A DNA stretch of 64,000 nucleotides from Chloroflexota bacterium (GCA_947475545.1 CANJLL010000006.1:124001-188000); one strand, 5' to 3'. Shown: positions 27,560 through 38,683, counted from the first letter of the stretch. A program made the numbers and translations. The notes: a model not told the origin generated them from the letters alone.

Positions 27560-28194
27560 CCCAGGGCGCCGTCCCCGCTCCCCTCCCCGGCCCTGACATG
27601 GACCCCGGCGCTGGCGGCGCGGCTGGCGACCCGGCTGGCGGCCCTGGCGGGGACGTGGTCGAGGGGCCGTGGCACGGCCACCGGGGGCAGCCGGCCAGCC
27701 GGCTGGCCCGGGCCGAGGACGCGGCGGCGATCTCCGCCATCTACAACCAGGGGATCGAGGATCGGACGGCCACCTTCGAGACCGACTTTCGGTCGGCCGG
27801 CGATGTCAGCCTCTGGTTCGACGCCAGCCACCCCATCGTGGTGGTGGAAGACGACCCGGGCGGCCCCGTGGTGGGCTTTGCCTCCACGTCCACGTATCGG
27901 CCCCGGCGCGCGTATGCGGGGATCGCGGAGTTCTCGGTCTACGTTGCGCGCGGGTCGCGCCGCCACGGCGTGGGCAAGGCCGCCATGCTGGCGCTCATCG
28001 ACGCGGCGTCGGCGGCCGGCTTCTGGAAGCTGGTCTCGCGGGTCATGGTCTCCAACTCGGCCAGCCGCGGGCTGCTGCGCTCGGTGGGCTTCCGTGAAGT
28101 GGGCATCTACCAACGCCACGCCCGGCTCGACGGGGAGTGGCGGGACGTCGTGATCGTGGAGCGGCTGATCGGCGGCGCCGCCGAACCCGACTGA
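27556..28194 (+). CDS. GNAT acetyltransferase, phosphinothricin/ArsN-like
   Basis: The 212-residue protein has a Gly/Pro-rich start of about 45 residues, then a GNAT domain: AAAISAIYNQGIEDRTATFET, GIAEFSVYVARGSRRHGVGKAAML (acetyl-CoA site) and the end VGIYQRHARLDGEWRDVVIVERLI. This matches the Pat/Bar/ArsN1 group, which acetylates phosphinothricin-like or arsenical glutamate analogues. ATG overlaps the GreA-like stop (ATGA), so the two are coupled. A later in-frame start may be used, since the family normally begins near residue 48. Confidence 0.85.
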   Translation: MTQGAVPAPLPGPDMDPGAGGAAGDPAGGPGGDVVEGPWHGHRGQPASRLARAEDAAAISAIYNQGIEDRTATFETDFRSAGDVSLWFDASHPIVVVEDDPGGPVVGFASTSTYRPRRAYAGIAEFSVYVARGSRRHGVGKAAMLALIDAASAAGFWKLVSRVMVSNSASRGLLRSVGFREVGIYQRHARLDGEWRDVVIVERLIGGAAEPD

Positions 28195-28255
28195 TCCCCG
28201 GGGGCCGACGCCGGCCCATCCAAGGCAATCCGTTACGCCATACAAGGAGCCGCTC

Positions 28256-28636
28256 GTGCCCAAGCAGGTCCTCAAGAACCCCGGCCTCGTCTTCAAGCCG
28301 CTCCCCTTCAGCCCCGCGGTTGAGGCGAACGGGATCGTGTGGCTGGCCGGCCAGTGCGGCCACGCCCCGGGCGAGACCGTGGCAGCCGCCGGCGGCACCA
28401 AGGCGGAGACCCGCCAGTCGCTCCAGAACATCGGCGTGACGCTGCACGCCATTGGCCTGGACTACAAGGACGTGGTCAACGTCTCCATCTTCATGACCAA
28501 CATGAACGACTTCTCGCAGATGAACGAGGTCTACCGCGAGTTCTTCACGGAGGACTACCCGGCCCGCGTGACGGTGGGCGTGGCCCGACTGGCCTCCAAC
28601 TACTCGATCGAGATCGTGGTGGTCGCCGCCCGCTGA
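28256..28636 (+). CDS. RidA family reactive-intermediate deaminase
   Basis: The 126-residue protein is a single RidA/YjgF domain: IVWLAGQCGHAPGE, the QSLQNIGVTLHAIGLDYKDVVNVSIFMTNM stretch and PARVTVGVARLASNYSIEIVVVA. The usual arginine that binds the carboxylate is in PARVTVGV. RidA proteins hydrolyse reactive 2-aminoacrylate-type enamines. GTG at 28256 has GGAG about 8 nt upstream. It lies 61 nt after the GNAT gene and may share its mRNA. Confidence 0.9.
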   Translation: MPKQVLKNPGLVFKPLPFSPAVEANGIVWLAGQCGHAPGETVAAAGGTKAETRQSLQNIGVTLHAIGLDYKDVVNVSIFMTNMNDFSQMNEVYREFFTEDYPARVTVGVARLASNYSIEIVVVAAR

Positions 28637-28706
28637 TCGACGCGAGTCGGGCGACGCCGGCGAGCCGGGACCGGGCTCGTCGGGCCGGCGCAGGAGCCAC
28701 GACCCG

Positions 28707-29636
28707 CTAGAAGCCGATCACCAGATCGTCGATCGCGACCATCGGGTGCCCGGCCGTCCCGGCGACCACGATCCGGACCGTGTGCAGACCGCTCACGCCG
28801 AAGTCGCGCAGGTAGAGCACCTTGTGGGGGCTGTACCCGGCGGCGTACTCGCTGACATTGGCGGCCAACTGACCGTCCACCCAGACCTGGGCGGTGCCGC
28901 GCGTCGGGCCGACCGGTCCTACCCACGAGAAGGTCCGCCCCGTGAAGCTGATCTGGGCGGCGGCGCCCGCGTCCGTCGCGTAGGCGGCCGTCCCGCCGGC
29001 GTACCCGGCGTGGCTCGCCGAGCCCCAGGGGCCCGTGTAGGTGATCGCCGAGGCCGTCTCCGACAAGTGGAGCGGGGCCGGCGTCGGCGTGCCGGCGGCC
29101 GTGGGCGCGGGCGTGGCCGTGCCGCCCTGCGGCGCTGCACTCGACGGTGCCCCCGAGGGCGGCCAGCCCAGCCCACCGGCGAGCCCCATGACCTTGTCGA
29201 CGTAGCGGCGACCATCGTTGGTCCACCGCTCCACGGGCGCGCTCGACCCGGTCAGCCACCAATAGGCGACGCGGGGCCAGGTCCCCAGCCAGCGATAGAG
29301 CACGATCATGCGGCCGCGGGCCACCTTCTCCTGGTTCTCCGGCGTCTGGGGCGCTTTGGCATCACCCAGGTGCGTCCTGGCCCAGACCGGCCAGTTGGCT
29401 GGCATGATCTGGTACTTGCCGTAGGCGCCCGAGACCGGGTTGACCGCCGTGTACCGACCGCTGGATTCCACCTGGCCCATGGCCTTCATGAAGGCGTCGA
29501 TGCCGGCGGGGTCCGTGGCTGGCGCTGCGGAGGCGCCCGGAGCGAGCAGGACGCTCGCCAGCACGGCCGCGCTGATCAGCGCGATCGGCAGGCGGAGCGA
29601 GAGTCCGAGGAAGGGGCGGCGGACCGGGCCGGGCAA
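28707..29636 (-). CDS. Secreted transglycosylase-like protein with C-terminal beta-sandwich
   Basis: The 309-residue protein has a signal peptide (basic, then ALISAAVLASVLLAPGASAA), and a lysozyme-like SLT domain: AMGQVESSGRYTAVNPVSGAYGKYQIMPANW, with E in QVESSG as the likely catalytic residue. A Pro/Thr/Ala linker follows. The C-terminal about 120 residues (from TASAITYTGPWG) look like a jelly-roll carbohydrate-binding module. The TTG start at 29636 is chosen because GGAGGG lies 6-7 nt before it and a signal peptide begins there; the frame is open further upstream without such features. Probably cleaves or remodels peptidoglycan. Confidence 0.85.
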   Translation of the reverse strand: MPGPVRRPFLGLSLRLPIALISAAVLASVLLAPGASAAPATDPAGIDAFMKAMGQVESSGRYTAVNPVSGAYGKYQIMPANWPVWARTHLGDAKAPQTPENQEKVARGRMIVLYRWLGTWPRVAYWWLTGSSAPVERWTNDGRRYVDKVMGLAGGLGWPPSGAPSSAAPQGGTATPAPTAAGTPTPAPLHLSETASAITYTGPWGSASHAGYAGGTAAYATDAGAAAQISFTGRTFSWVGPVGPTRGTAQVWVDGQLAANVSEYAAGYSPHKVLYLRDFGVSGLHTVRIVVAGTAGHPMVAIDDLVIGF

Positions 29637-29805
29637 TGGGAGCCCTCCACTACAGGGAGTCTGGGCGCCGGGCGGGTGCGGGACGGGGCCGCGTGGTGGG
29701 GCGGTGACCGCTCCGGTGCCTTGGACAGCCAACGTAGGTGCCGGTGCATACACGCACAAGCGGCCCTTTCGGCCTCCGCCGCGCGGAGGGTTGGCGCCGG
29801 AGGTC

Positions 29806-30327
29806 CTAGCCTTCGATGGCCCACAGGAAGGCGGCGACGCGGTCCAGCACGTCCGCCAGCACCGGCCTGAGGGCGTGCCTCAGGCGTGGGTACGTCACCA
29901 GCTGGGCATCGGGAAGCAGCGGGATGGCTGACCGGAGGAGCTCGATGCGCGCGAAGGGATCCGACTCGCCGGAGAGCAGCAGGACGGGGCAGCGGATCTG
30001 CGGCCAGTGAGCGATGCGCGCCTCCGTGCGCTCAGGCTTGCCGGGAGGATGGAGCGGGTAGCTGAAGCAGACCAGCGCGCGGTACGCGGTATCGGACTGT
30101 GCCGCGGCCAGGCTGGCGACGCGGCCGCCGTACGAGTGCCCACCGACGGCGATGCCGGGGCCCTCCGGTACCACGGCGCGGAGCGCGGCGACGGCGTCCT
30201 CCGCGCGGCGCCTGGGCAGGGCGATGGCATGCGCCTCGATGCCGCGCGCGATCAGGCCGTCGACGAAGGGCGCCATGCTGACGGCGTTCCCGGCGGCGCC
30301 GTGACCAAGATAGATGCGGGGCGGCAT
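29806..30327 (-). CDS. Small alpha/beta hydrolase (dienelactone-hydrolase-like)
   Basis: The 173-residue protein has an early oxyanion-like LGHGAAGN, nucleophile elbow GGHSYGGRVAS (about 67-77), aspartate in LLSGESDPFA and histidine in RLRHALRP. It is a short single-domain hydrolase of unknown substrate. ATG at 30327 is preferred because TACGCT lies 6 nt upstream (leaderless) and the family begins there; the upstream open frame is not coding-like. It is divergent from tag. Confidence 0.85.
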   Translation of the reverse strand: MPPRIYLGHGAAGNAVSMAPFVDGLIARGIEAHAIALPRRRAEDAVAALRAVVPEGPGIAVGGHSYGGRVASLAAAQSDTAYRALVCFSYPLHPPGKPERTEARIAHWPQIRCPVLLLSGESDPFARIELLRSAIPLLPDAQLVTYPRLRHALRPVLADVLDRVAAFLWAIEG

Positions 30328-30333
30328 GGGCAG

Positions 30334-30339
30334 AGCGTA
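30334..30339 (-). promoter_or_regulatory. Leaderless -10 of the alpha/beta hydrolase
   Basis: TACGCT on the minus strand, 6 nt before the ATG at 30327. Confidence 0.55.
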
Positions 30340-30371
30340 GCTCGGTGAGTCCCTGCCTTGGGCGTCAGCGG

Positions 30372-30404
30372 TGCGTCGGCGGAGCGCCCGCGATGCGTCG
30401 GCGG
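30372..30404. repeat. Direct repeat in the tag upstream region
   Basis: TGCGTCGGCGG at 30372-30382 and 30394-30404, 22 bp apart (two helical turns), about 40-70 bp before the tag -10. Possibly a regulator site, possibly chance. Confidence 0.35.
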
Positions 30405-30440
30405 TGATCCAGAGTTTGGCGCCAGTGCAGTTCGGCCCGA

Positions 30441-30446
30441 TATGCT
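30441..30446 (+). promoter_or_regulatory. Leaderless -10 of tag
   Basis: TATGCT, 6 nt before the ATG at 30453; a weak TTGGCG lies 19 bp upstream. Confidence 0.6.
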
Positions 30447-30452
30447 GCCGGC

Positions 30453-31037
30453 ATGAACGATCTGGATCTCCAGCGCTGCTCCTGGGCCACCGGGGGCACA
30501 AAGCCGGACCCGTTGATGGTGACCTACCACGACGACGAGTGGGGCAGGCCCGTGGCCGGCGATGTCGAGCTCTTCGAGCGGCTGTCCCTGGAGTGCTTCC
30601 AGGCCGGTCTCTCCTGGGCCACCATCCTGCGCAAGCGCAAGCAGTTCCGGGTGGCATTCCAGGGGTTCGATCCGGCGGTCGTCGCCCGGTTCGACCTCGC
30701 GGACCGCGATCGCCTGATGGCGGACCGCGGGATTGTCCGCAACGGCCTCAAGATCGACTCCACCATCACCAACGCCCTCGCGTTTCAGCGAGTGGTGGCG
30801 CACTTCGGATCGTTTGATGCCTACCTCCGGACCCTCGTCCCCCCGCTCGCGCCGCCATGGCCGGCCGGAACCGGGCTGTCCGACCTGCCCTCGCGGTCAC
30901 CTGCCTCGGACGCGCTCTCGGCGGACCTGAAGGCCCGCGGGTTCCGGTTCGTCGGCTCCACCATCGTGTACGCCTTCATGGAGAGCGTCGGGCTGGTGGA
31001 CGACCACCTGCCGGGCTGCTTCCGGTACCGCGGCTGA
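30453..31037 (+). CDS. tag: DNA-3-methyladenine glycosylase I
   Basis: The 194-residue enzyme removes 3-methyladenine from alkylated DNA. The zinc 'snap' ligands of Tag are all present: C9, H26, H185 and C189. The substrate region YHDDEWGRPV and LECFQAGLSWATILRKR are characteristic. The leaderless start is supported by TATGCT 6 nt before the ATG. It is followed 64 nt later by the aldolase gene, which has its own -10. Confidence 0.95.
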   Translation: MNDLDLQRCSWATGGTKPDPLMVTYHDDEWGRPVAGDVELFERLSLECFQAGLSWATILRKRKQFRVAFQGFDPAVVARFDLADRDRLMADRGIVRNGLKIDSTITNALAFQRVVAHFGSFDAYLRTLVPPLAPPWPAGTGLSDLPSRSPASDALSADLKARGFRFVGSTIVYAFMESVGLVDDHLPGCFRYRG

Positions 31038-31089
31038 GGAAGCCGCCCTGGCCGTCACGGTCAGCGGCCCGCGTGGTCCGGCGGTTGGG

Positions 31090-31095
31090 TAGCAT
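31090..31095 (+). promoter_or_regulatory. Leaderless -10 of the aldolase gene
   Basis: TAGCAT, 6 nt before the ATG at 31102. Confidence 0.5.
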
Positions 31096-31101
31096 GGCGC
31101 G

Positions 31102-31755
31102 ATGATTGCTGCCGAGCTGGGGCCGCTCCGTCTGGCCGTGGTCGCGGCGGGCAGGCGCCTTGCGGCGCGGGGGCTGATCGCCGCCAGCGAAGGCAATCTC
31201 TCGGTGCGGCTCCCGGACGGCTCGCTCCTGATCACGCCGTCGGGCCTGCGCAAGGACGAGCTGACGCCCGCGGACCTCGTGATCGTGCGGCTCGACGGGG
31301 CGGCGGTCCTCCACCCGGACGGGCTCCGGCCCAGCTCGGACCTGGCCCTGCACCGGGCGGTCTACGAGGCACGGCCGGACGTGGTCGCCTATGCGCACGC
31401 CCACATCGCGTCGGCCATGGCGCTCACGCTCGCGGGCGAGCACCCGGACCCGGCGGAGCTGCCCGAGACCGCGCTCTTCATCCCGCGCCTGCCGGTCGTG
31501 CCGCTCATGCCACTCGGCAGCGCCGCCGCGGCACAGGCGCTGGCCGCCGCCCTCGCGGAGCCGCCGGAGCCCCTCCCTGGCGCCGCGCTGATGGCTCGCC
31601 ACGGGGCGGTCGCGGTGGGCAGCGGCCAGCCGGGCGGCCCGGCGGCCGCAGCGCTGGCTACGGCCGTCGATCGCCTGGAGCTGGTCGATGTCCTCTGCCG
31701 GGTCTGGCTGGACGCCGCCCTGATCCGCGCTGCCCGGGCCCTCGGCGGCTCCTGA
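31102..31755 (+). CDS. Class II aldolase/adducin family protein
   Basis: The 217-residue protein belongs to the fuculose-phosphate/ribulose-phosphate aldolase-epimerase family. ASEGNLSVR and ITPSGLRKDEL bind the phosphate end, AYAHAHIASAMAL carries two zinc histidines, and RHGAVAVG the third. The usual catalytic glutamate of the PSSE motif is aspartate here (PSSDLALH), so the reaction may be altered. With the fucose-nucleotide genes at 62.5 kb a link to deoxysugars is possible but not shown. Leaderless start. Confidence 0.85.
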   Translation: MIAAELGPLRLAVVAAGRRLAARGLIAASEGNLSVRLPDGSLLITPSGLRKDELTPADLVIVRLDGAAVLHPDGLRPSSDLALHRAVYEARPDVVAYAHAHIASAMALTLAGEHPDPAELPETALFIPRLPVVPLMPLGSAAAAQALAAALAEPPEPLPGAALMARHGAVAVGSGQPGGPAAAALATAVDRLELVDVLCRVWLDAALIRAARALGGS

Positions 31756-31780
31756 AGCCGCTCCGGGCCAGGGCCCGGGG

Positions 31781-34047
<2,267 letters not shown>

Positions 34048-34084
34048 ATGGCGCTGGTTGGGCGACCTGGTAGTGCCGTCCGGT

Positions 34085-34708
34085 TCAGCCTCCGGCGCGC
34101 ACGAGGCCGATCGCGATGCCCACCGCCATGACGACGATGGTGAGGTTGCCCACGATGCTAAAGGCCTCCTGGGCACGCGCCGGGAGCCGCCGGTGGCCGA
34201 ACGCGCCGATTGCTGCCAGAAGCGTCTGCCATGAGAGGGAAGCCAGAAACGCGCCGGCGACGAAGGCGAGCGCGTCCGCAGCGCCACCCCCGACCGTGCC
34301 CAGCCCCAGGATCAGGGCCGAGAAGTACACGATGGTCGCGGGGTTGAGGATGGTCAGCCCGAGGAAACGCAGATACGTCCCGCGGACGCTGCCTGCGATC
34401 CGGGCTGGTGCGGCCCCGGCGGCCCGAAGGCTGCCGAGGAGCCCCCGCGCGCCGATCGCCAGCAGGGCAACCACCGCGGCGATCCGGAGCCAGACCTGGA
34501 TCGGTGCCAGGAGGGCGGCCACGGCCGCCCCGGCCAGCACGGCGAGCGACGCGTAGAGCAGGTCGGCGGTGGCGGCCCCGCTGCCCGCCGCCACGGCCTG
34601 GCGGAAGCCCCGGCGCATCCCGGCGTCGATGATGAGGATCGCGATCGCACCAACTGGCACCGCGATGGCGTAGCCGGCGAGAGCGCCGGCCAGAAACTGC
34701 TCCGGCAT
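34085..34708 (-). CDS. LysE/RhtB family exporter
   Basis: The 207-residue membrane protein has six hydrophobic segments and the family start AGYAIAVPVGAIAILIIDAGMRRGFRQAVAAGSGAATADLLYA. LysE-type proteins export amino acids or related solutes. It follows the HTH gene by 16 nt in the same direction; that regulator could control it. The junction contains CTGATGCCGG twice, so two closely spaced ATGs exist; the second (34708) fits the family. Confidence 0.88.
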   Translation of the reverse strand: MPEQFLAGALAGYAIAVPVGAIAILIIDAGMRRGFRQAVAAGSGAATADLLYASLAVLAGAAVAALLAPIQVWLRIAAVVALLAIGARGLLGSLRAAGAAPARIAGSVRGTYLRFLGLTILNPATIVYFSALILGLGTVGGGAADALAFVAGAFLASLSWQTLLAAIGAFGHRRLPARAQEAFSIVGNLTIVVMAVGIAIGLVRAGG

Positions 34709-34724
34709 CAGGCGATGCCCGGCA

Positions 34725-35222
34725 TCAGGCGGGGTCCGGCGCCGCAGCCGACTCCTGGCCCAGCAGCGACATCACGACCCCGGCAGCAAACAGCTGGTCC
34801 AGGGCCGCGGCCAGCGGGCGCAGCTCGACGATCCGCGCGCGGTCGACCATGACGGACACGGTAGGCCGGCTGACTCCCAGCGTCTCCGCGATCTGCGCGC
34901 GCCGAACGCCGTCGACAAGCAGCAGCCGCGCCACCTCGCGCTGGCGGTCGGTCAGTCGCTCGAGGAGTGCGACCAGCCCCGGGGCCAGGGCATCCACGAG
35001 GGTGTCCGTTTGGGCGTCACCGCTCCGCGCGCTGAGCCGGACGTGGGGGGCCGGGGCGCCACCCTGCAGCCAGGCCAGCAGCAGGTCGCCAAACGGGGCG
35101 TCGCCCGTGGCGAGGGGCGGCAGGGCCCCGGTTGCGGGCGGTGGCTCAGTTGAGCGCTGCGTCCCGGCCCACGACACGCGTGCGCCTGCTAGCCACAACC
35201 CGGGCGATCCGTCCTCCCCCAC
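34725..35222 (-). CDS. HTH regulator with LuxR/sigma-4-like domain
   Basis: The 165-residue protein has an N-terminal part without recognisable fold and, at about 95-145, LTDRQREVARLLLVDGVRRAQIAETLGVSRPTVSVMVDRAR, a helix-turn-helix like sigma region 4 or LuxR. The GTG start at 35222 is chosen because TACCCT lies 6 nt before it and TTGACG lies 18 bp further up. The longer frame's TTG 'start' at 35258 is actually that -35 box. It is upstream of and probably co-transcribed with the LysE-type exporter. Confidence 0.75.
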   Translation of the reverse strand: MGEDGSPGLWLAGARVSWAGTQRSTEPPPATGALPPLATGDAPFGDLLLAWLQGGAPAPHVRLSARSGDAQTDTLVDALAPGLVALLERLTDRQREVARLLLVDGVRRAQIAETLGVSRPTVSVMVDRARIVELRPLAAALDQLFAAGVVMSLLGQESAAAPDPA

Positions 35223-35228
35223 GGCATG

Positions 35229-35258
35229 AGGGTATCCACCGCGCGGGTTTGCCGTCAA
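35229..35258 (-). promoter_or_regulatory. Leaderless promoter with canonical -35
   Basis: TTGACG (35253-35258), 18-bp spacer and TACCCT (35229-35234) on the minus strand, 6 nt before the GTG at 35222. Confidence 0.7.
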
Positions 35259-35412
35259 CGGCTAACCGATGGACCGTGCCGGCGCCCGGCCGGCAACCCA
35301 CGGCTCTCCGCCAAGGGTCACGCCGGTGGTCGGTTGACGGCCGGACCGCGGCGCGCCAGCATGGCCCGCACGGCGGTCCATTGAGGCCAGCCCGGACCAG
35401 GGGAGGTTGTTC

Positions 35413-35841
35413 GTGGGCGTGGCCAGGGACCGGCATGTCGAGCTGCTCGGGGCGTGCCGGCTGTTCAACGACGTTGGCCGCGACGTGCTGGAGCTGGTCG
35501 CCTCGCGGGCCACGGAGGTGGACTTCCCGGCAGGCCACGTCATCGCCCGACAGGGGGAGATCGGGACCGGCTTCTTCGTGATCGACGAGGGTCAGGCGCG
35601 CGTCATCCGCGACGCGAAGCACCTGGCCGACCTGGGTCCCGGCGACTTCTTCGGTGAGCTCTCGGTCCTCGACGGCCACCCGCGCAACGCCCAGGTGGCG
35701 GCCGTGGGTCCATGTCGCTGCCTGGCCATCGCATCCTGGGACCTTGAGGCACTCCTGTCCCAGTCGCCCGCCCTCGCACTGGCGATCATCCGCGGCCTGG
35801 CGGCGCGGCTGCGCGCGAGCGCCGAGCAGGCCACCCACTAG
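35413..35841 (+). CDS. Stand-alone cyclic-nucleotide-binding domain protein
   Basis: The 142-residue protein is a single cNMP-binding barrel. The phosphate-binding cassette reads GDFFGELSVLDGHPRNAQV; the arginine that contacts the cyclic phosphate is present and the usual Ser/Thr after it is Asn. There is no DNA-binding domain, so it is not a CRP-type factor. GTG at 35413 is 6 nt after GGAGG; the TTG two codons earlier abuts the ribosome binding site. It is 19 nt before the cyclase-like gene, so the pair probably forms a signalling unit. Confidence 0.85.
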   Translation: MGVARDRHVELLGACRLFNDVGRDVLELVASRATEVDFPAGHVIARQGEIGTGFFVIDEGQARVIRDAKHLADLGPGDFFGELSVLDGHPRNAQVAAVGPCRCLAIASWDLEALLSQSPALALAIIRGLAARLRASAEQATH

Positions 35842-35860
35842 CCGGAGGAGACATCCCCTG

Positions 35861-38683
35861 ATGATCGATCCCAGCCCCGTCCCGGGTGGGATGAACGGTG
35901 ACAGCGGCGAACCTGTCGGGCCCGCGGCGCACGCGCCGAGCGTCGGGACGCTCACGTTCCTGTTCAGCGACATCGAGGGGTCCACGCGCCTCGAACAGGA
36001 GATCGGCACCGCCGCCTACGCGACCCTGCGCGAGCGCCACCGCCAGCTGCTCCGGGCGGCGTTCGGCGCCGCCGGCGGCCAGGAGCAGGGAACCGAGGGC
36101 GACTCCTTCTTCGTGGTGTTCCCGAGCCCGCTTGGGGCCGTCGTCGCCGTCGTCGCGGCGCAGCAAGCGTTGCTTGCCGAGGCCTGGCCGGCTGGGAGCA
36201 ACGTCCGTGTTCGCATGGGCCTCCATGCAGGCGAGGCCAGCCTTGCGGGCGGCAGCCTCGTCGGCCTGAGCATCAATCTCGCGGCCCGAATCGCGGCCGC
36301 CGCGCACGGCGGACAGGTCCTGGCGTCGGGCACGGTGCGGGCGTTGACCGAGGGCGCGCTGCCGGCCGAGATCACGCTGCTGGACATGGGTGAGCACCGG
36401 CTCAAGGACCTGCGGGCGGCGGAGCGCATCTACCAGGTGTTGGCGCCGGGTCTGCCTGCCGATTTCCCGGCCCTTCGGACCCTGGATGCCCGGCCCAATA
36501 ACCTCCCCACCCAGCTGACCACGTTCGTGGGTCGCGCGGCCGAGCTGGCCGAGGCTCGACGACTCCTCGCCGGGACCCGCCTGCTCACCCTCACCGGGCC
36601 GGGGGGCACCGGCAAGACGCGGCTGTCGCTGGAGCTGGCCGCGTCCGCCATCGACCAATGCCCTGGCGGCGTCTATTTCGTCCCCCTGGAGCCTGTCCGC
36701 GAGGCGGCGCTGGTGGCGCCCCGGATCCTGTCGGCCATCGGGCTGGCCGAGGTGCCCGCCAGGCCCGCCCGGGACGTCCTGGTGGAATGGCTCGCCGGGC
36801 GGCGGGTCATGCTGGTCCTGGACAACTTCGAGCAGGTCCTGGATGCCGGCTCGCTGGTCGCGGACCTGCTCCGCTCCGTGCCGGACCTCCGCGTCGTCGT
36901 CACGAGCCGAGCCGCGCTCCGGGTCTCCGGCGAGCAGGAATACGCCGTCCCGGGCCTCCCCGTGCCGCCCATCGCCGGGGACCTCAGCGTGATCGGCCGC
37001 GCCCAGCAGCCGGGCGATGCCCGCCGGTTCGACGCCGAGTCCGCGGCCGCGTTCGGGTCGGTCCGGCTGTTCGTGGCCCGGGCCATGGCCGTCCGGCCCG
37101 ACTTCCGCCTGACCGACGAGAACGCCCCGACGGTCGCCCTGATCTGCGCCCGGCTCCAGGGCATGCCGCTCGCGATCGAGCTGGCCGCCGCCCGCATCCG
37201 CATCCTGAAGCCCGACGCCATCCTTGCCCGCCTGGGGGATCAGCTCAACCTGCTCTCCTCCGGGAGCCGCGACGTGCCACCGCGCCAGCAGACGCTGCGC
37301 GGCGCCATCGCCTGGAGCTACGAACTCCTCGACGATGGCTGCCGGCGACTGCTCGACCGCGTCTCCGTCTTCCGGGCCGGCTGCGACCTCGAGGCGGCCG
37401 AGGCCATCTGCGGCCCGGCCGACGAGATCGGCATCGACGTCTTCGAGGGTCTGACGCACCTGGTCGACCAGAGCCTGCTGGTCCTCGACGACGCCAGCGC
37501 CGAGCCGCGCTTCCGCCCGCTGGAGACCATCCGCGAGTTCGGGGCGGAGATGCTCACGGCCCGGGGAGAGTCCGAGGCGATCCTGGACCGCCGCGAGGCG
37601 TGGTACCTCGCGCTCGCTGAGCGCGCCGCCCCTGAGCTGGCCGGCGCTAACCAGCGCGAGTGGCTGGACCGCCTGGAGGCGGACGCCGACAACATCCGCG
37701 CCGTCCTGGATCGCGCCGTCCGCCTGGAGCGGCCGTCGGCCGCGATCCTGCTGGCATTCGCGTGCTGGCGCTTCTGGCAGAAGCGGGGCCACCTCAGCGA
37801 GGCACACGAACGCCTGGTCGCGATGGCCGCGGCGTCGTGGTCGCACGCTGACCCACGGCTCCGGGCACGGCTGATGGAGGCCCTCGGCGGCGTGTGCTGG
37901 TGGCAAGGAGACATCGCCGGGCTGCGGCCCGCCTACGAGGAGGCCCTGGCCCTCTGGCGCTCCATCGGGGACACGGCGGAGATCGCCAACGCGCTCTACA
38001 ACTACTCGTTCGTGTTCACGGTGGGCGAATCACCCACCGCCGATCCGGCCGCCATGGACCCCGAAGGGATCGGCAGCGCCATCCAGGAGGAGGCGCTGGC
38101 CCTCTACCGCTCGGTCGGCGACCGGCGAGGGCAGGCCAACGTGCTGTGGGCCATCGGGAACCGACGCTACTTCGCTGGTACGGAGGACGCGGGGGTCGAC
38201 CAGTTCCGGGAGGCGCTCGACATCTTCCGTGCTGTGGGCGAGGTCACCATGGCCGCCTGGTCGCTCCACATGCTGGGCAGCGGCCTGCTCCGCAAGGGCC
38301 ACCCGGACGAATCCCGGCCACTCCTCCACGAAGGGCTGCGCACCTTCCACGAGGCGGGCGACGCATCGGGCGTGGTGCTGGTGCTGGACGACCTGGCTTC
38401 GCAGGCGGTCGCCGACGGCGACCTGGAGCGAGCCGCGCGGATCCGGGGCGCCGCACGGCGGCTCACGGTCGAGACGGGCACCACGCTGGCCTCGTTCGTG
38501 GACGACCTGTTCGAGTCCCGCTTCCGCCCGGGGGTGAAGGGCCGCCTGAGCCAGGACGACCGCGAGCGCCTGGAGCGGGAAGGAGCCAGACTGTCGATGG
38601 ACCAGGCCGTCGGCTACGCACTGGGCGGCGCCCTCCCAGCGCTGGTCGCGGGGGCCGTTGCAGCGGCTGATACGGCGGGCTGA
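35861..38683 (+). CDS. Class III nucleotidyl cyclase / AAA ATPase / TPR regulator
   Basis: The 940-residue protein has a class III cyclase domain (about 28-195) with metal aspartates D37 (FSDIEGSTRLE) and D81 (EGDSFF) and the transition-state pair N139/R143 (INLAAR). The lysine that often selects adenine (FKTxGD) is not present here (QGTEGD). A STAND-type ATPase follows (P-loop GPGGTGKT at 246-253, LVLDNFEQVLD), then winged-helix and helical repeats of TPR type to the end. GGAGGAG lies 10 nt before the ATG. It is the second gene after the cNMP-binding protein. Confidence 0.9.
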   Translation: MIDPSPVPGGMNGDSGEPVGPAAHAPSVGTLTFLFSDIEGSTRLEQEIGTAAYATLRERHRQLLRAAFGAAGGQEQGTEGDSFFVVFPSPLGAVVAVVAAQQALLAEAWPAGSNVRVRMGLHAGEASLAGGSLVGLSINLAARIAAAAHGGQVLASGTVRALTEGALPAEITLLDMGEHRLKDLRAAERIYQVLAPGLPADFPALRTLDARPNNLPTQLTTFVGRAAELAEARRLLAGTRLLTLTGPGGTGKTRLSLELAASAIDQCPGGVYFVPLEPVREAALVAPRILSAIGLAEVPARPARDVLVEWLAGRRVMLVLDNFEQVLDAGSLVADLLRSVPDLRVVVTSRAALRVSGEQEYAVPGLPVPPIAGDLSVIGRAQQPGDARRFDAESAAAFGSVRLFVARAMAVRPDFRLTDENAPTVALICARLQGMPLAIELAAARIRILKPDAILARLGDQLNLLSSGSRDVPPRQQTLRGAIAWSYELLDDGCRRLLDRVSVFRAGCDLEAAEAICGPADEIGIDVFEGLTHLVDQSLLVLDDASAEPRFRPLETIREFGAEMLTARGESEAILDRREAWYLALAERAAPELAGANQREWLDRLEADADNIRAVLDRAVRLERPSAAILLAFACWRFWQKRGHLSEAHERLVAMAAASWSHADPRLRARLMEALGGVCWWQGDIAGLRPAYEEALALWRSIGDTAEIANALYNYSFVFTVGESPTADPAAMDPEGIGSAIQEEALALYRSVGDRRGQANVLWAIGNRRYFAGTEDAGVDQFREALDIFRAVGEVTMAAWSLHMLGSGLLRKGHPDESRPLLHEGLRTFHEAGDASGVVLVLDDLASQAVADGDLERAARIRGAARRLTVETGTTLASFVDDLFESRFRPGVKGRLSQDDRERLEREGARLSMDQAVGYALGGALPALVAGAVAAADTAG

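Noticed and set aside
34725..35258. TTG start at 35258 for the HTH gene
   Set aside because: That TTG is the first part of a TTGACG -35 box with TACCCT 18 bp downstream; GTG at 35222 is the better start.
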